Positions 24,538-35,373 are shown, numbered from the stretch's first letter. The stretch: DNA of 64,000 nt from Pseudomonas saxonica (GCF_007858365.1 NZ_VFIO01000001.1:1116001-1180000); one strand, 5' to 3'. Notes: generated by a model not told the origin, from the sequence alone. Program-made: numbers and translations.

Positions 24538-25481
24538 CGAAGCTTCTCCGCGACGCGCATAACAGCGCTGCGCGAACGCGGATTGGCCTTGAGCTCTGCT
24601 TCAGAAGCCGTTTGTGCCTTGCCGTGGATCTTGATTTTGGGAACAAAGGCAACGTGCTGCACGGGCAAGCCGCGCGGCAAATTATCGGGCTCGCCTTTGA
24701 CCAGTTTGCGCATGAACAGCTTAACGATGCGGTCTTCAAGAGAATGGAAGCTGATCACAACCAGACGGCCGCCAACTTCGAGCGCCTCCAGCGCTGCTTC
24801 GAGGCCAGCCTCCAGATCACCCAGTTCGTTGTTGACGTGAATACGCAGCCCTTGAAAAGTTCGGGTTGCCGGGTGTTTGCCCTTCTCCCAGGCCGGATTG
24901 GCCACTTTTAGCACTTCAGCAAGATCACCCGTGCGCTCGAACGGTTTGATTTCACGGCGCTCAACGACTGCGCGAGCCATGCGGCCCGAGAAACGCTCTT
25001 CGCCATACTCTTTGAATACGCGAGTGATTTCTTCATGGGAAGCCGTGTTCACAAACTCGGCGGCGCTGATCCCTTGACTCGGGTCCATACGCATATCCAA
25101 AGGGCCGTCATTCATAAAGCTGAAGCCGCGCTCAGGATCGTCAAGCTGCGGCGAAGACACGCCAAGATCAAGCAGTACACCGCTCACCTTACCCGCCAAA
25201 CCGCGCGCAGCGACCTCGGAGCCCATCTCGGCAAAACTGCGTTGCACAATGACAAAGCGGCCGTCTTCGGCCGCTAGCGCTTGCCCGGTGGCAATCGCTT
25301 GTGGATCTTTATCAAACCCGAGGAGACGCCCCTGCGGGCCAAGCTTCTGGAGTATCAAGCGGCTATGTCCGCCGCGACCGAAGGTGCCATCCAGATAGCA
25401 TCCATCAGGACGTACGGCGAGAGCCTCTACGGCTTCGTCGAGCAGTACGGTGATGTGGTTGAAGTCGCTATCTATAGTCAC
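24534..25481 (-). CDS. rsmH: 16S rRNA m4C1402 methyltransferase RsmH
   Basis: It methylates N4 of C1402 in 16S rRNA using SAM; RsmI, encoded at 26780-27634, methylates the ribose of the same nucleotide. It has 315 residues and starts at GTG in a GTGA overlap with mraZ. The SAM motif [11 protein letters not shown], the [12 protein letters not shown] motif and the [12 protein letters not shown] segment are typical. Confidence 0.98.
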
Positions 25482-25933
25482 AGAATTAAATCACGCAGTT
25501 CTTCAGGCATGGCGCCCGGTTGTTGAATGGCTGCAAGGTCAGCGGCAGAAACAGCTTCCCAGGCATCCTCGTCCCACAGTTGAAACTTGTTCAGCTGGCC
25601 CACCAACATCGCGCGTTTATCCAACTTGGCATATTCACGCAACCGCGGTGGCACCAAAAAACGACCGCTGCCATCGAGCTCTAGGTCGACGGCGTTACCA
25701 ATCAAAAGGCGCTGCAAACGACGGTTTTCTTCACGTAACGAAGGCAACGCACGAAGCTTGGTTTCAATCAACTCCCACTCATCGAGCGGGTAAACGCACA
25801 AGCAAGGATCGACCGCATCGATGGTCACGATCAGTTGCCCGGAACTTCTCGAAATCAGCTCGTCACGGTACCGGCTCGGCATTGCGAGACGACCCTTGGC
25901 ATCGAGACTGATTGCGTTAGCTCCACGAAACAC
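25478..25933 (-). CDS. mraZ: Transcriptional regulator MraZ
   Basis: An AbrB-fold DNA-binding protein that represses the dcw promoter. I chose the GTG at 25933 ([15 protein letters not shown]), which has GGAG about 8 nt upstream; the GTG at 25942 sits at that ribosome site. The product has 151 residues, with two copies of the DxxGR half motif (DAKGRLAMP and DGSGRFLVP). It is the first gene of the cluster; its likely operator lies 40 nt upstream. Confidence 0.95.
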   Translation of the reverse strand: MFRGANAISLDAKGRLAMPSRYRDELISRSSGQLIVTIDAVDPCLCVYPLDEWELIETKLRALPSLREENRRLQRLLIGNAVDLELDGSGRFLVPPRLREYAKLDKRAMLVGQLNKFQLWDEDAWEAVSAADLAAIQQPGAMPEELRDLIL

Positions 25934-25972
25934 GAGCGTCACTCCAATTCTTATCGTTTTACGTCTGAAAAA

Positions 25973-25997
25973 CCCACTTTATGCCACTTTTCGCCAC
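25973..25997 (-). promoter_or_regulatory. MraZ operator: three direct repeats at 10-bp spacing
   Basis: On the minus strand GTGGC, GTGGC and GTGGG occur with centres exactly 10 bp apart (25993-25997, 25983-25987, 25973-25977). MraZ is known to bind tandem TGGG-type boxes with 5-bp spacers. They sit directly downstream of the -10 hexamer, where binding would block transcription. Confidence 0.7.
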
Positions 25998-26005
25998 TTG
26001 CGCAC

Positions 26006-26035
26006 ACTATAGGAATGCGCCCACCACACCGTCAA
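26006..26035 (-). promoter_or_regulatory. Promoter of the dcw cluster (Pmra), sigma70 type
   Basis: On the minus strand: -35 TTGACG (26035-26030), an 18-bp spacer and -10 TATAGT (26011-26006). It is the best promoter match near mraZ, and the MraZ boxes follow it. Confidence 0.65.
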
Positions 26036-26292
26036 GGAGATGCCCATAGGAAAATCCTTACAGAACGGAGTTTTAACGGGGTAAATAGACGTACAGCATT
26101 TAGCGAAGGGATTTTTTGACAACCGATACACAGCAAACTCGGGGCTCTAACCTTCAAACTTAAAGCAGTTTGTTAAGAGTAAGAACTTTTTGGCATTACA
26201 TAGCCGAGTTTGCTTGCGAATGTTTCGAAGGGATATGACTCGATATTACAATCAGCGATCTGCTTGCGATGCAAACAGAGAGAAAAAGGTGG
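26036..26292. other. Intergenic stretch between Pmra and rnpB, nothing recognised
   Basis: About 257 bp, AT-richer than the neighbouring genes. I see no credible gene. Just past the RNase P RNA end, CTGTTTGC / GCAAGCAG (around 26261-26280) could form a weak hairpin without a T run, a poor terminator candidate for rnpB. Confidence 0.4.
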
Positions 26293-26642
26293 AGAGTCGA
26301 TCTGTAAGCCGGGTTCTGTCGTGAACAGTCATTCGTCTACGATGGCCATCACTGGACATCTTTAGCAACCTACCCGGTCCCAGCGCGGGCCACGCCTTGG
26401 GACCCTATTTGGTCTTGCTCCAAGTGGGGTTTACCTAGCCACGAACTGTTGCCAGTCGTGCGGTGCGCTCTTACCGCACCTTTTCACCCTTACCGGCACC
26501 GAAGTGCTTAGGCGGTTATTTTCTGTGGCACTTTCCGTAGGCTCACGCCTCCCAGGCATTACCTGGCACTTCGCCCTATGGAGCCCGGACTTTCCTCCCC
26601 CCCCTAATTTTCATAGGGGGCAGCGACTGTCCAATCGACTCT
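26293..26642 (-). ncRNA. rnpB: RNase P RNA component (M1 RNA), bacterial class A
   Basis: The catalytic RNA that trims tRNA 5' leaders together with RnpA protein. On the minus strand it begins AGAGTCGATTGGACAGTCGC and ends GGCTTACAGATCGACTCT, so its two ends pair as in class A RNase P RNAs. The conserved core elements (the GGAGGAAAGTCCGGGCTCC region and the AACCCACTTGGAGCAAGACC region) are visible as complement. About 350 nt long. Ends are judged from pairing and may be off by a few bases. Confidence 0.95.
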
Positions 26643-26779
26643 CCGGCGCAAAGGTTAACTGTACAGAGCGTATAGAACAAGCGCTAAAGCCACTTAGCCA
26701 CTACATTCATATGTCGCAAAACCTTTTGCCGGCAGAATAAGAAGCCTAAAAATATCAAAGCGCCACTACTCAGCCGCAC

Positions 26780-27634
26780 TTAATCGGCTTTTTGTTTTTC
26801 CAGCGCCACTTGATACAACACGTTTTTGCGTTCGCCCGTGATTTCCGCGGCTAGGGCTGCTGCACGTTTGAGTGGCATTTCCTTGAGAAGCAAATCAAGA
26901 ATTCGCATCGCTTCACTGCTGACCACTTCACCTGTTTCAGGTGCAGTCCAGCCCGCCACCAACACTACGCACTCCCCGCGCTGCTGATTGCTGTCGCCTT
27001 CTACGAAAGCACGCAGCTCAGCCAACGGCAAACCTTTAAGCGTCTCGAACGTTTTGGTCAGCTCGCGGGCCAGCAACGCTGGGCGCTCAGGGCCGAAGAC
27101 CAGTTCAAGATCTTGCAGGCACTCCAGAATACGGTGAGGCGCTTCATAGAAAATCAGCGTGCGCGGCTCTTCTTTCAACAATTCCAGCCGCGAACGACGC
27201 CCTACGGCCTTGGCCGGCAAAAAACCCTCGAAGATAAAACGGTCTGAAGGCAGACCTGCCGCAGACAACGCTGCAATCAGGGCACACGCGCCCGGCACCG
27301 GCACCACTTTGACCCCTGCCGCCCGAGCCTGACGCACCAAGTGGTAACCGGGATCAGAAATCAGTGGCGTTCCCGCATCGGAGATCAGGGCTACGTCTTC
27401 CCCGGCCAGCAACCGCTGAATGAACCGACTGCCTTCTTCACGCTCGTTATGTTCGTGGCAAGCGCCCAACGGCGTGGAAATACCGAAATGCTGCATTAAA
27501 CGCAGGGAGTGACGCGTGTCTTCGGCCGCAATCAACGACACCTCGCGCAACACTTTGAGCGCACGCGCACTGATGTCGTCCAGGTTACCGATGGGCGTGG
27601 CCACCACATAAAGCGAGCCGACAACGGAATTCAT
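26780..27634 (-). CDS. rsmI: 16S rRNA 2'-O-ribose C1402 methyltransferase RsmI
   Basis: It methylates the 2'-OH of C1402 in 16S rRNA with SAM. The start is ATG 27634 (MNSVVGSLYVVATPIGN) with AGGTG upstream; a GTG nine codons earlier is possible. The product has 284 residues. Family motifs: ATPIGNLDDIS, AEDTRHS, SDAGTPLISDPG and FYEAPHR. It is divergent from lpoA across about 235 bp. With rsmH in the dcw cluster, both enzymes for the same rRNA nucleotide lie close together. Confidence 0.97.
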   Translation of the reverse strand: MNSVVGSLYVVATPIGNLDDISARALKVLREVSLIAAEDTRHSLRLMQHFGISTPLGACHEHNEREEGSRFIQRLLAGEDVALISDAGTPLISDPGYHLVRQARAAGVKVVPVPGACALIAALSAAGLPSDRFIFEGFLPAKAVGRRSRLELLKEEPRTLIFYEAPHRILECLQDLELVFGPERPALLARELTKTFETLKGLPLAELRAFVEGDSNQQRGECVVLVAGWTAPETGEVVSSEAMRILDLLLKEMPLKRAAALAAEITGERKNVLYQVALEKQKAD

Positions 27635-27732
27635 TGCACCTGGAGCAGTCAAAACGCACACCTCATGAGAGTTAAAGGCGCCATTGTAACGCGTAGACCC
27701 CTCTTGAAAGCACCCTTCAGAATGGCCGTTAA

Positions 27733-27757
27733 CCGCTGAACCCGAAAACTTCAGCGG
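27733..27757. promoter_or_regulatory. Inverted repeat in the rsmI-lpoA divergent region
   Basis: CCGCTGAA (27733-27740) and TTCAGCGG (27750-27757) pair perfectly around a 9-nt loop. No T run follows on either strand, so a terminator is unlikely. It lies about 110 bp before lpoA and 100 bp before rsmI. Role unknown. Confidence 0.35.
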
Positions 27758-27869
27758 CCACAGGTCGTATATGTGATCTAAATTTAAGCTTTAACGAACC
27801 TAACATCGCGCCCCGGCCAGCGCTTGGGTACACTTCCCCCCTCATTTGATCGAGTATCAGGAACACTAC

Positions 27870-29621
27870 ATGACCGTCTGCCTGCGGCTGTTCACTGCCC
27901 TCTGCCTTGCTGCCCTGTTGGCGGCTTGCGCCAGCTCGCCCTCGTCCAGCCTTGGCGAACTCCCCCGGACCCCGGATGCCAGCCTTGAACAGCTGCTGCA
28001 ACAGGCGTCTGCCAGCAAGGATCCGCAGAAGGCTGCGCTGCTGCGCCTGTCTGCGGCCGACCTCGCCATGCGCCAGCAAAACAATGAGCGCGCCGCCCAG
28101 ATCCTGGCTCAAGTGCCAGTGGATCAACTAAAACCCGCCCAGCAGGTTTTTGCCAGCACGCTGGCCGCTGAGCTGGCCATGAACCGCAACGACCCTAAAG
28201 CTGCCCTGACCGCTCTGAGCCACCCGAGCATCGCGCGAATTGACGAGATGCCAGCTGATCTGCAAGTGCGCACACACACGGTTCATGCCCGCGCACTCGA
28301 AGCCGATGACCAAACTCTCGCTGCTGCGCGTGAACGCGTGGCCATGAGCGCAAATCTGACGGGCGATGCTGCCAACAGCAACAATGACGCTATCTGGGCG
28401 CTGGTTGCCGCGTTGCCGGTTGAGCAATTACAGGCTCAAGGCAATGACGTGCTAGGCGGCTGGGCATCATTGGCGCTGGCCGTGAAGCGTGCCGGCACCG
28501 TGCAGGAGCAACAAACTGCCATTGACCAATGGCGTGCTCAGAACCCTGCTCACCCTGCTGCTATCCAACTGCCGACCCCCTTGGTCAAACTCAAGGAGCT
28601 GGCCAGCCAGCCACTGACCAAAATTGGGCTGCTGCTGCCACAAGAAGGCCAATTGGCTTCGGTCAGCAAAGCGCTACGTGACGGCTTCGTGGCCGCTCAT
28701 TACCAGGCTCAACAGGCCGGTCAAAACCCGCCGAGCATCCAGTTTTATGACAGCTCTCGCCTGACTTCGCTGGACGATTTTTATCGCCAGGCCCAAGCCG
28801 ACGGCGTGCAACTGGTCGTCGGCCCACTGGAAAAAACACTGGTCAAGCAACTCAATGCACGCTCGCAATTGCCCATTACCACACTGGCTCTGAACTACAG
28901 CGAAGGTACCCAAGGCCCGGCTCAGCTGTTTCAGTTCGGCCTGGCCGCTGAAGACGAAGCCCGTGAAGTGGCTCGTCGCGCACGTGCCGATGGCTTGACC
29001 CGCGCTGGCGCCATGGTGCCTAAAGGCGAATGGGGCGAGCGCGTGCTTAACGCCTTCCGTCAGGAATGGATTGCCCACGGCGGCAGCGTTGTAGGTATTG
29101 AATACATCGATCAACCCGTTGCATTGGCACAGCAAGTCGGCGATTTGGTTCAGCAACGCAAAAACTCGAACGAGCCCATGCAGTTCCTGTTTTTGGCGGC
29201 CACTCCTCAGCAAGCCCAGCAGATCAAGCCGACCCTGAACTATCAATATGCCAGCGACCTGCCTGTGTATGCCACGTCCCACGTTTTCAGCGCGAGTGGC
29301 AATCAGGACCAGTACAACGACATGAACGGCGTACGTTTTTGTGAAACGCCTTGGCTGCTTGAACCTGGCAATCCACTGCGCCAGCAAGTCGCCGCGCAGT
29401 GGCCTCAAGCATCTGGCAGCCTGGGACGCCTTTATGCAATGGGCGTTGACGCTTACATACTGACCTCGCGCCTGGGCCAACTCAAGGCACTGCCTGATAG
29501 CCGGATTGACGGCTTGTCCGGCAGCCTCGGCATGAGCCCGACCCAGCACGTTGAGCGCCAGTTGCCATGGGCCGAGTTCGTTAATGGCCAAGTCCAACGC
29601 CTGCCCGACACCCCGAACTGA
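27870..29621 (+). CDS. lpoA: LppC/LpoA family lipoprotein, activator of penicillin-binding protein
   Basis: An outer-membrane lipoprotein that in enterobacteria stimulates PBP1A from outside. I chose the ATG at 27870 because it gives a lipoprotein signal with lipobox LLAAC at residues 14-18; in-frame starts upstream lack it. The product has 583 residues: an N-terminal helical (TPR-like) domain, a linker, then a C-terminal periplasmic-binding-protein fold (IGLLLPQEGQLASVSKALRDG). It shares one base with yraN (TGATG). In Pseudomonas the exact PBP partner may differ. Confidence 0.93.
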   Translation: MTVCLRLFTALCLAALLAACASSPSSSLGELPRTPDASLEQLLQQASASKDPQKAALLRLSAADLAMRQQNNERAAQILAQVPVDQLKPAQQVFASTLAAELAMNRNDPKAALTALSHPSIARIDEMPADLQVRTHTVHARALEADDQTLAAARERVAMSANLTGDAANSNNDAIWALVAALPVEQLQAQGNDVLGGWASLALAVKRAGTVQEQQTAIDQWRAQNPAHPAAIQLPTPLVKLKELASQPLTKIGLLLPQEGQLASVSKALRDGFVAAHYQAQQAGQNPPSIQFYDSSRLTSLDDFYRQAQADGVQLVVGPLEKTLVKQLNARSQLPITTLALNYSEGTQGPAQLFQFGLAAEDEAREVARRARADGLTRAGAMVPKGEWGERVLNAFRQEWIAHGGSVVGIEYIDQPVALAQQVGDLVQQRKNSNEPMQFLFLAATPQQAQQIKPTLNYQYASDLPVYATSHVFSASGNQDQYNDMNGVRFCETPWLLEPGNPLRQQVAAQWPQASGSLGRLYAMGVDAYILTSRLGQLKALPDSRIDGLSGSLGMSPTQHVERQLPWAEFVNGQVQRLPDTPN

Positions 29622-29983
29622 TGCCTGAGCGCTCCAGCCAAAACACAGGCAAAGATGCCGAGCGCCTGGCGCTGCGGCATCTTGAGCAACATGGCTTGCG
29701 GTTGCTGGCGCAAAACTGGCTGTGCAAACGCGGCGAGCTGGATCTGGTCATGCTTGACGGCGATACAGTAGTATTCGTCGAAGTTCGTTACCGGCAACAC
29801 GCACAATGGGGTGGCGCACTGGCCAGTATTGACACACGCAAGCGCCAAAAACTGATTCTTGCCGCCCAGCACTTCTTGCAACGCGAGGCACGCTGGGCCA
29901 ATCACCCATGTCGATTCGATGTAGTCGCCATGGACAGCGCCACACCTCACTTGAACTGGCTACGGAACGCCTTTGACAGCTAA
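29621..29983 (+). CDS. yraN: YraN family protein (UPF0102), nuclease-like fold
   Basis: A 120-residue protein related to Holliday-junction resolvase-like endonucleases. The motif GELDLVMLDGDTVVFVEVR carries the D and ExR residues of the PD-(D/E)xK active site. The biochemical role is not established for the family. It is coupled to lpoA by a TGATG overlap and is followed after 137 nt by the SIS-domain gene, the same order as in E. coli. Confidence 0.93.
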   Translation: MPERSSQNTGKDAERLALRHLEQHGLRLLAQNWLCKRGELDLVMLDGDTVVFVEVRYRQHAQWGGALASIDTRKRQKLILAAQHFLQREARWANHPCRFDVVAMDSATPHLNWLRNAFDS

Positions 29984-30120
29984 TGCGCTATCAGGCCTAT
30001 CCAGCACCCTTTTTAAAACGATTATTGCTTTGCTTTGCGGGCTGCACATTCTTGTGCCGGGAAGTCACTCAGGAACACCTGAATCACGCCCGACCAGCCG
30101 CCCTACTTAAGGTCACATAG

Positions 30121-31292
<1,172 letters not shown>

Positions 31293-31307
31293 CCTGAACG
31301 TCAGGCA

Positions 31308-31340
31308 CAAAAAAGGCGACCTTCAAGGTCGCCTTTTTTA
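31308..31340. terminator. Bidirectional terminator between dolP and sspB
   Basis: GGCGACC / GGTCGCC (extended by TT/AA) with a small loop, flanked by A6 on one side and T6 on the other. It can therefore stop both the plus-strand dolP unit and the minus-strand ssp unit. Confidence 0.88.
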
Positions 31341-31754
31341 TTACTTGACCACTTTCAGGCTTGGCCGACCCGAAGGTCTCGGCGGCTCAGTACCTGGTGG
31401 CGGCCCATCATCATGCGGCTCAACCTCATCATCACCACTCAGGTGCTCTTCAAGGTCAAATACCATCCCCTCGCCGTTCTCACGAGCGTAAATGCCCATG
31501 ATGGCCGGGATAGGAACGTACAGCGTATGCGGCACACCACCGAAACGCCCTTCAAAGCTTACTGCTTCGTTGTCCATGTGCAAATCGCGCACGGCGGTTG
31601 GCGAAACATTCAGGACAATCTGCCCGTCACTGGCGAAACCCGCAGGCACTTGCACCTCCGGGTAGTCAGAGTTAACCAGCATGTGCGGCGTGCAATCGTT
31701 ATCAACGATCCACTCATAGAGCGCACGCACCAGGTAAGGTCTGCTTGAATTCAT
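31341..31754 (-). CDS. sspB: ClpXP protease specificity factor SspB
   Basis: An adaptor that delivers ssrA-tagged proteins to ClpXP. It has 137 residues: a substrate-binding domain (1-105), a flexible acidic linker (SGDDEVEPHDDG) and the C-terminal ClpX-docking tail RPSLKVVK. It lies 16 nt after sspA, the usual order. Confidence 0.96.
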   Translation of the reverse strand: MNSSRPYLVRALYEWIVDNDCTPHMLVNSDYPEVQVPAGFASDGQIVLNVSPTAVRDLHMDNEAVSFEGRFGGVPHTLYVPIPAIMGIYARENGEGMVFDLEEHLSGDDEVEPHDDGPPPGTEPPRPSGRPSLKVVK

Positions 31755-31770
31755 CGAGGGCTCCTAAGCC

Positions 31771-32388
31771 TTAGCGCATGTCGCGTTCGACACCAGACAA
31801 ACTAGCCTGGAAAGCCTCACGCGCAAACTGGCGCTCCATATAGTCGAGCAGCGGCTTGGCTTGCCGCGGCAATTCAATACCCAAAACAGGCAGGCGCCAG
31901 AGTATCGGCAATAGACAGCAGTCGACCAGACTTTGCTCATCACTGAGGAAAAAAGGTTTGTCGGCAAATAATGCAGAAACGCCTGTCAGGCTTTCGCGCA
32001 ACTCTTTACGGGCCTGCACCCGTGCCGGCTCTTTGGTCTTGGCGTCGAGAATCAGGTCCACCAGTACACACCAGTCACGCTGGATACGGTGGATCAGCAG
32101 ACGACTGTTGGCACGCGCTACCGGATACACCGGCAACAACGGCGGATGCGGATAACGCTCATCCAGATATTCCATGACTACAGTCGACTCCCACAACGCC
32201 AGGTCACGATCGACCAACGTTGGCAGGCTGCCGTAAGGGTTCACTTCGATCAGCTTCGGCGGTTGACGACCCGCCTCCACACTGATGATCTCGGCGCTGA
32301 CGCCTTTCTCTGCGAGCACAATGCGCACCCGGTGAGAATAGTGGTCTGCTGGGTCGGAGTAACAGGCCAACCGATTGGTCACGCCCAT
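31771..32388 (-). CDS. sspA: Stringent starvation protein A
   Basis: A 205-residue glutathione-S-transferase-fold protein that binds RNA polymerase and changes stationary-phase and virulence gene expression. An N-terminal thioredoxin-like half ([23 protein letters not shown]) is followed by the helical half. The family is known to lack GST activity. It forms an operon with sspB. Confidence 0.96.
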   Translation of the reverse strand: MGVTNRLACYSDPADHYSHRVRIVLAEKGVSAEIISVEAGRQPPKLIEVNPYGSLPTLVDRDLALWESTVVMEYLDERYPHPPLLPVYPVARANSRLLIHRIQRDWCVLVDLILDAKTKEPARVQARKELRESLTGVSALFADKPFFLSDEQSLVDCCLLPILWRLPVLGIELPRQAKPLLDYMERQFAREAFQASLSGVERDMR

Positions 32389-32473
32389 GGCGGTCCTCCT
32401 CGCTTGTAGAAATTATCAGGAGCGGAAAAACGAACACGCCCAAGGAACGTCTCCGATAACTGCAAAATCCGGA

Positions 32474-32497
32474 GGGGCAAGGTATTCACCTTGCCCC
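32474..32497. terminator. Perfect hairpin between petC and sspA
   Basis: A 10-bp perfect stem GGGGCAAGGT / ACCTTGCCCC with a 4-nt loop. The minus-strand tail is TCCGGATTTTGC, so it is a weak intrinsic terminator for the petABC unit or a transcript-end stabiliser. Confidence 0.5.
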
Positions 32498-32570
32498 TCG
32501 CACATCTTGCCGGGTTACCTTTAAGAGACACCTCGGGCGCACACGATTAACAGCATTGCGTGTAAATCTT

Positions 32571-33350
32571 TTAGTGCACATCTTTCCAGTATTCGCGCTT
32601 GAGCAGATAAGCGAATACGAACAGGAAGGCCAGATAGAGCAGAACGTAGGTCCCGATGCGCTGATGCTCCAGCTTTACCGGGTTGGCCGAGTAGGCCAGG
32701 AAGGTCACAAGGTTCTTGATCTTCTCATCGAACTGCTCTTCAGTCAGCGTGCCGGTTTTAGGCAACACTGTCAGCTGGTCGCACGCTTCATGTGTCAAAG
32801 GCGTGCCAGTGAGCGGATCATACTGCTTCTTGCCATCTTCTACGATCTGTACTTGCTTGCAGCCGATAACCTGACGACCTTGCAACGGTGCCAGAACGTT
32901 AGGCATGCCCACATTCGGGAAGACTTTGTTGTTCACTCCCCATGGGCGTGACGGATCTTCATAGAACGCACGCAGGTAGCTGTACAACCAATCCGTGCCG
33001 CGCACACGCGCCACCAGCGTGAGGTCGGGAGGGGCGGCACCAAACCAGGCCTTGGCATCCTCAGGCTGCATACCAATGTTCATATGGTCACCAATCTTGG
33101 CTCCCGTAAACACCAGATTGTCGAGCATGACGTCATGGGGGATACCCAAGTCATCGGCCACCCGCTCATAGCGCTGGAACTTGGCACTGTGACAACCCAT
33201 GCAATAGTTGGCGAACGTACGCGCGCCATCCTGCAAGGCTGCCTTGTCAGACACATCAATGTCGACCTTGTCGAGTTGCACACCTTGTTCAGAGGCAAAG
33301 GAGACTACCGGCAAGGCCACGAGCATCAATACAGCCAATAGCTTTTTCAT
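32571..33350 (-). CDS. petC: Cytochrome c1, bc1 complex
   Basis: The heme subunit that takes electrons from the Rieske protein to soluble cytochrome c. It has 259 residues: a signal peptide at 1-20, the heme-c motif CMGCH near residue 50, a Met axial ligand (likely in the PNVGMPNVL region), and a C-terminal membrane anchor (YVLLYLAFLFVFAYLL). It is last in petABC; the ATG overlaps the petB stop (TGATG). Confidence 0.97.
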   Translation of the reverse strand: MKKLLAVLMLVALPVVSFASEQGVQLDKVDIDVSDKAALQDGARTFANYCMGCHSAKFQRYERVADDLGIPHDVMLDNLVFTGAKIGDHMNIGMQPEDAKAWFGAAPPDLTLVARVRGTDWLYSYLRAFYEDPSRPWGVNNKVFPNVGMPNVLAPLQGRQVIGCKQVQIVEDGKKQYDPLTGTPLTHEACDQLTVLPKTGTLTEEQFDEKIKNLVTFLAYSANPVKLEHQRIGTYVLLYLAFLFVFAYLLKREYWKDVH

Positions 33351-34561
33351 CAGCCAGTCACCCTTTGCGGAACAGGTTTGGTCTTCTCAAGCCGGGTGTA
33401 GAACGGCATCAGAATGAAGTAGGCGAAGTACAGGAACGTACACACCTGCGACAGCAGCGTACGGCCCGGAGTCGGAGCCATAACACCCAGCACACCGAGA
33501 ATCACGAACGAGATGCAAAATACCCACAACCAGATTTTGCTCAGCCAGCCTTTGTAGCGCATCGATTTAACCGGGCTACGGTCAAGCCAGGGCAACACGA
33601 ACAACAGGGCAATTGCAGCGCCCATGGCGATCACGCCAAACAGCTTGTCCGGGATTGCCCGCAAGATCGCGTAGAACGGTGTGAAGTACCAGACAGGGGC
33701 AATATGCTCAGGTGTCTTGAAGGCATTAGCCTGTTCAAAGTTTGGTTTTTCAAGGAAATAGCCACCCATTTCCGGGAAGAAGAACACGATCGAGCAAAAG
33801 ATAAACAGGAATACCACCACGCCGACAATGTCTTTGACGGTGTAATAGGGATGGAAAGGAATGCCATCCAACGGGATACCGTTTTCGTCTTTGAGCTTTT
33901 TGATGTCCACGCCATCCGGGTTGTTGGACCCGACTTCGTGCAAGGCCAGGATATGCAGCACCACCAATCCCAAAATCACGATCGGCAAGGCCACCACGTG
34001 CAAGGCAAAGAAACGGTTCAGAGTGATACCGGAGATCAGGTAATCGCCACGGATCCACTGCGTAAGATCGTTGCCGATGACCGGAATAGCGCCGAACAGC
34101 GAGATGATCACTTGCGCGCCCCAGTAGGACATCTGCCCCCAAGGCAGCAAATAGCCCATAAAAGCTTCCGCCATCAGGGCCAGGTAAATCATCATGCCGA
34201 ATAACCACACCAGCTCTCGCGGCTTCTGATAGGAGCCATAGAGCAAGCCCCGAAACATATGCAGATACACCACGATAAAGAACGCTGACGCGCCTGTGGA
34301 GTGCAGGTAGCGCAGGATGGAGCCGTACTCAACATCACGCATGATGTATTCGACAGAAGCAAAAGCCTCTTCTGCTGACGGCGTATAACTCATCGTCAGC
34401 CACACACCCGTTACCAGCTGGTTTACCAGAACCAATAAAGCGAGGGAGCCGAAGAAGTAGAGGAAATTGAAGTTTTTGGGGGCGTAATATTTACTGAGAT
34501 GGTCTTCCCACATTTTCGTTGCGGGGAAGCGAGCGTCAATCCAATCCATGAATTTGCTCAT
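33350..34561 (-). CDS. petB: Cytochrome b, bc1 complex
   Basis: The membrane subunit with two b hemes and both quinone sites. It has 403 residues and eight helices. Two His pairs are in helices B and D, and the Qo-site PEWY motif is represented by PVWYFTPFYAILR. It is coupled to petA by TAATG and to petC by TGATG. Confidence 0.97.
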   Translation of the reverse strand: MSKFMDWIDARFPATKMWEDHLSKYYAPKNFNFLYFFGSLALLVLVNQLVTGVWLTMSYTPSAEEAFASVEYIMRDVEYGSILRYLHSTGASAFFIVVYLHMFRGLLYGSYQKPRELVWLFGMMIYLALMAEAFMGYLLPWGQMSYWGAQVIISLFGAIPVIGNDLTQWIRGDYLISGITLNRFFALHVVALPIVILGLVVLHILALHEVGSNNPDGVDIKKLKDENGIPLDGIPFHPYYTVKDIVGVVVFLFIFCSIVFFFPEMGGYFLEKPNFEQANAFKTPEHIAPVWYFTPFYAILRAIPDKLFGVIAMGAAIALLFVLPWLDRSPVKSMRYKGWLSKIWLWVFCISFVILGVLGVMAPTPGRTLLSQVCTFLYFAYFILMPFYTRLEKTKPVPQRVTG

Positions 34562-35160
34562 TACGCGTTCTCCCCTTCAAGACCAACGACAATGACGTTA
34601 TCGCTGCCATCTACATAGTAGTAAGGCGGAACTGGCAGGTTCAATGGAGCAGGCTGCGACTTGTAAACACGACCGGCCAGATCATAGTGGGAACCATGAC
34701 AGGGGCAAAAATACCCTCCGACCCAATCCTTACCCAGGTCAGCAGGCGCAACTTCTGGACGAAACGTCGGCGAACAGCCCAGATGCGTACAAATTCCGAT
34801 CACCACCAGCACTTGCGGCTTAATGGATCGCCATTCATTCGTTGAGTTTTCAGGCTGATCAGACTGCTTGGACTCAGGATCAGCAAGCTGGCCCTCAATC
34901 TTTTTCAGATTTGCCAGAATCTCCTCTGTGCGGCGAACAATAAATACCGGCTGACCCCGCCACTCAGCAATCATCTGCTGGCCCGGCTCAATCTTTGCGA
35001 TATTCACTCTCACCGGTGCGCCTGCGGCTTTCGCCTTGGCACTGGGAAACCATGACCCTACGAACGGAACCGCCGCCCCCACCGCTCCAGCAGCACCCAC
35101 CACGGATGTGGCTGCCACGAGGAAGCGACGCCGGCCGACATTGACGCCGTCATTGCTCAT
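34561..35160 (-). CDS. petA: Rieske iron-sulfur protein, bc1 complex
   Basis: It carries electrons from quinol at the Qo site to cytochrome c1. It has 199 residues: a Tat-type N-terminus with RRRFLVAATS, an uncleaved membrane helix (about 14-35), and the 2Fe-2S motifs CTHLGC and CPCHGSHYD. It is first in petABC, about 265 bp after rpsI on the same strand. Confidence 0.97.
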   Translation of the reverse strand: MSNDGVNVGRRRFLVAATSVVGAAGAVGAAVPFVGSWFPSAKAKAAGAPVRVNIAKIEPGQQMIAEWRGQPVFIVRRTEEILANLKKIEGQLADPESKQSDQPENSTNEWRSIKPQVLVVIGICTHLGCSPTFRPEVAPADLGKDWVGGYFCPCHGSHYDLAGRVYKSQPAPLNLPVPPYYYVDGSDNVIVVGLEGENA

Positions 35161-35373
35161 CAGTCCTCTCCCATCAGCTTTTTAGCCTGTAAAACCAGGC
35201 TTCTTTTAAGTAACAATCTGTGCTTATTAAAATTTTGCAGAATGGTAATGAAAAGACCCTACTCTTACAAGGTCTTTACCGTTCTGAGTCGGCTACAGCC
35301 CTTGCAGTATAGGGTCTCTACTGATGTGGCACGTTGACACAGCACATAATTAACGCCCATAAAAAAAGCCCAT
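35161..35373. promoter_or_regulatory. Leader and promoter region of petABC
   Basis: About 210 bp upstream of petA. On the minus strand a hairpin AAAGACC / GGTCTTT (35252-35258 and 35271-35277, 12-nt loop) is followed by TTCATT, about 90 nt before the start codon. A TATACT hexamer further upstream (about 35309-35314) could be a -10 box, but its -35 is poor. Confidence 0.35.

Noticed and set aside
35335..35372. Plus-strand TTGACA with a TAATTA-like -10 as a promoter
   Set aside because: It would read into the rpsI terminator and antisense to rpsI; spacing and -10 are poor.
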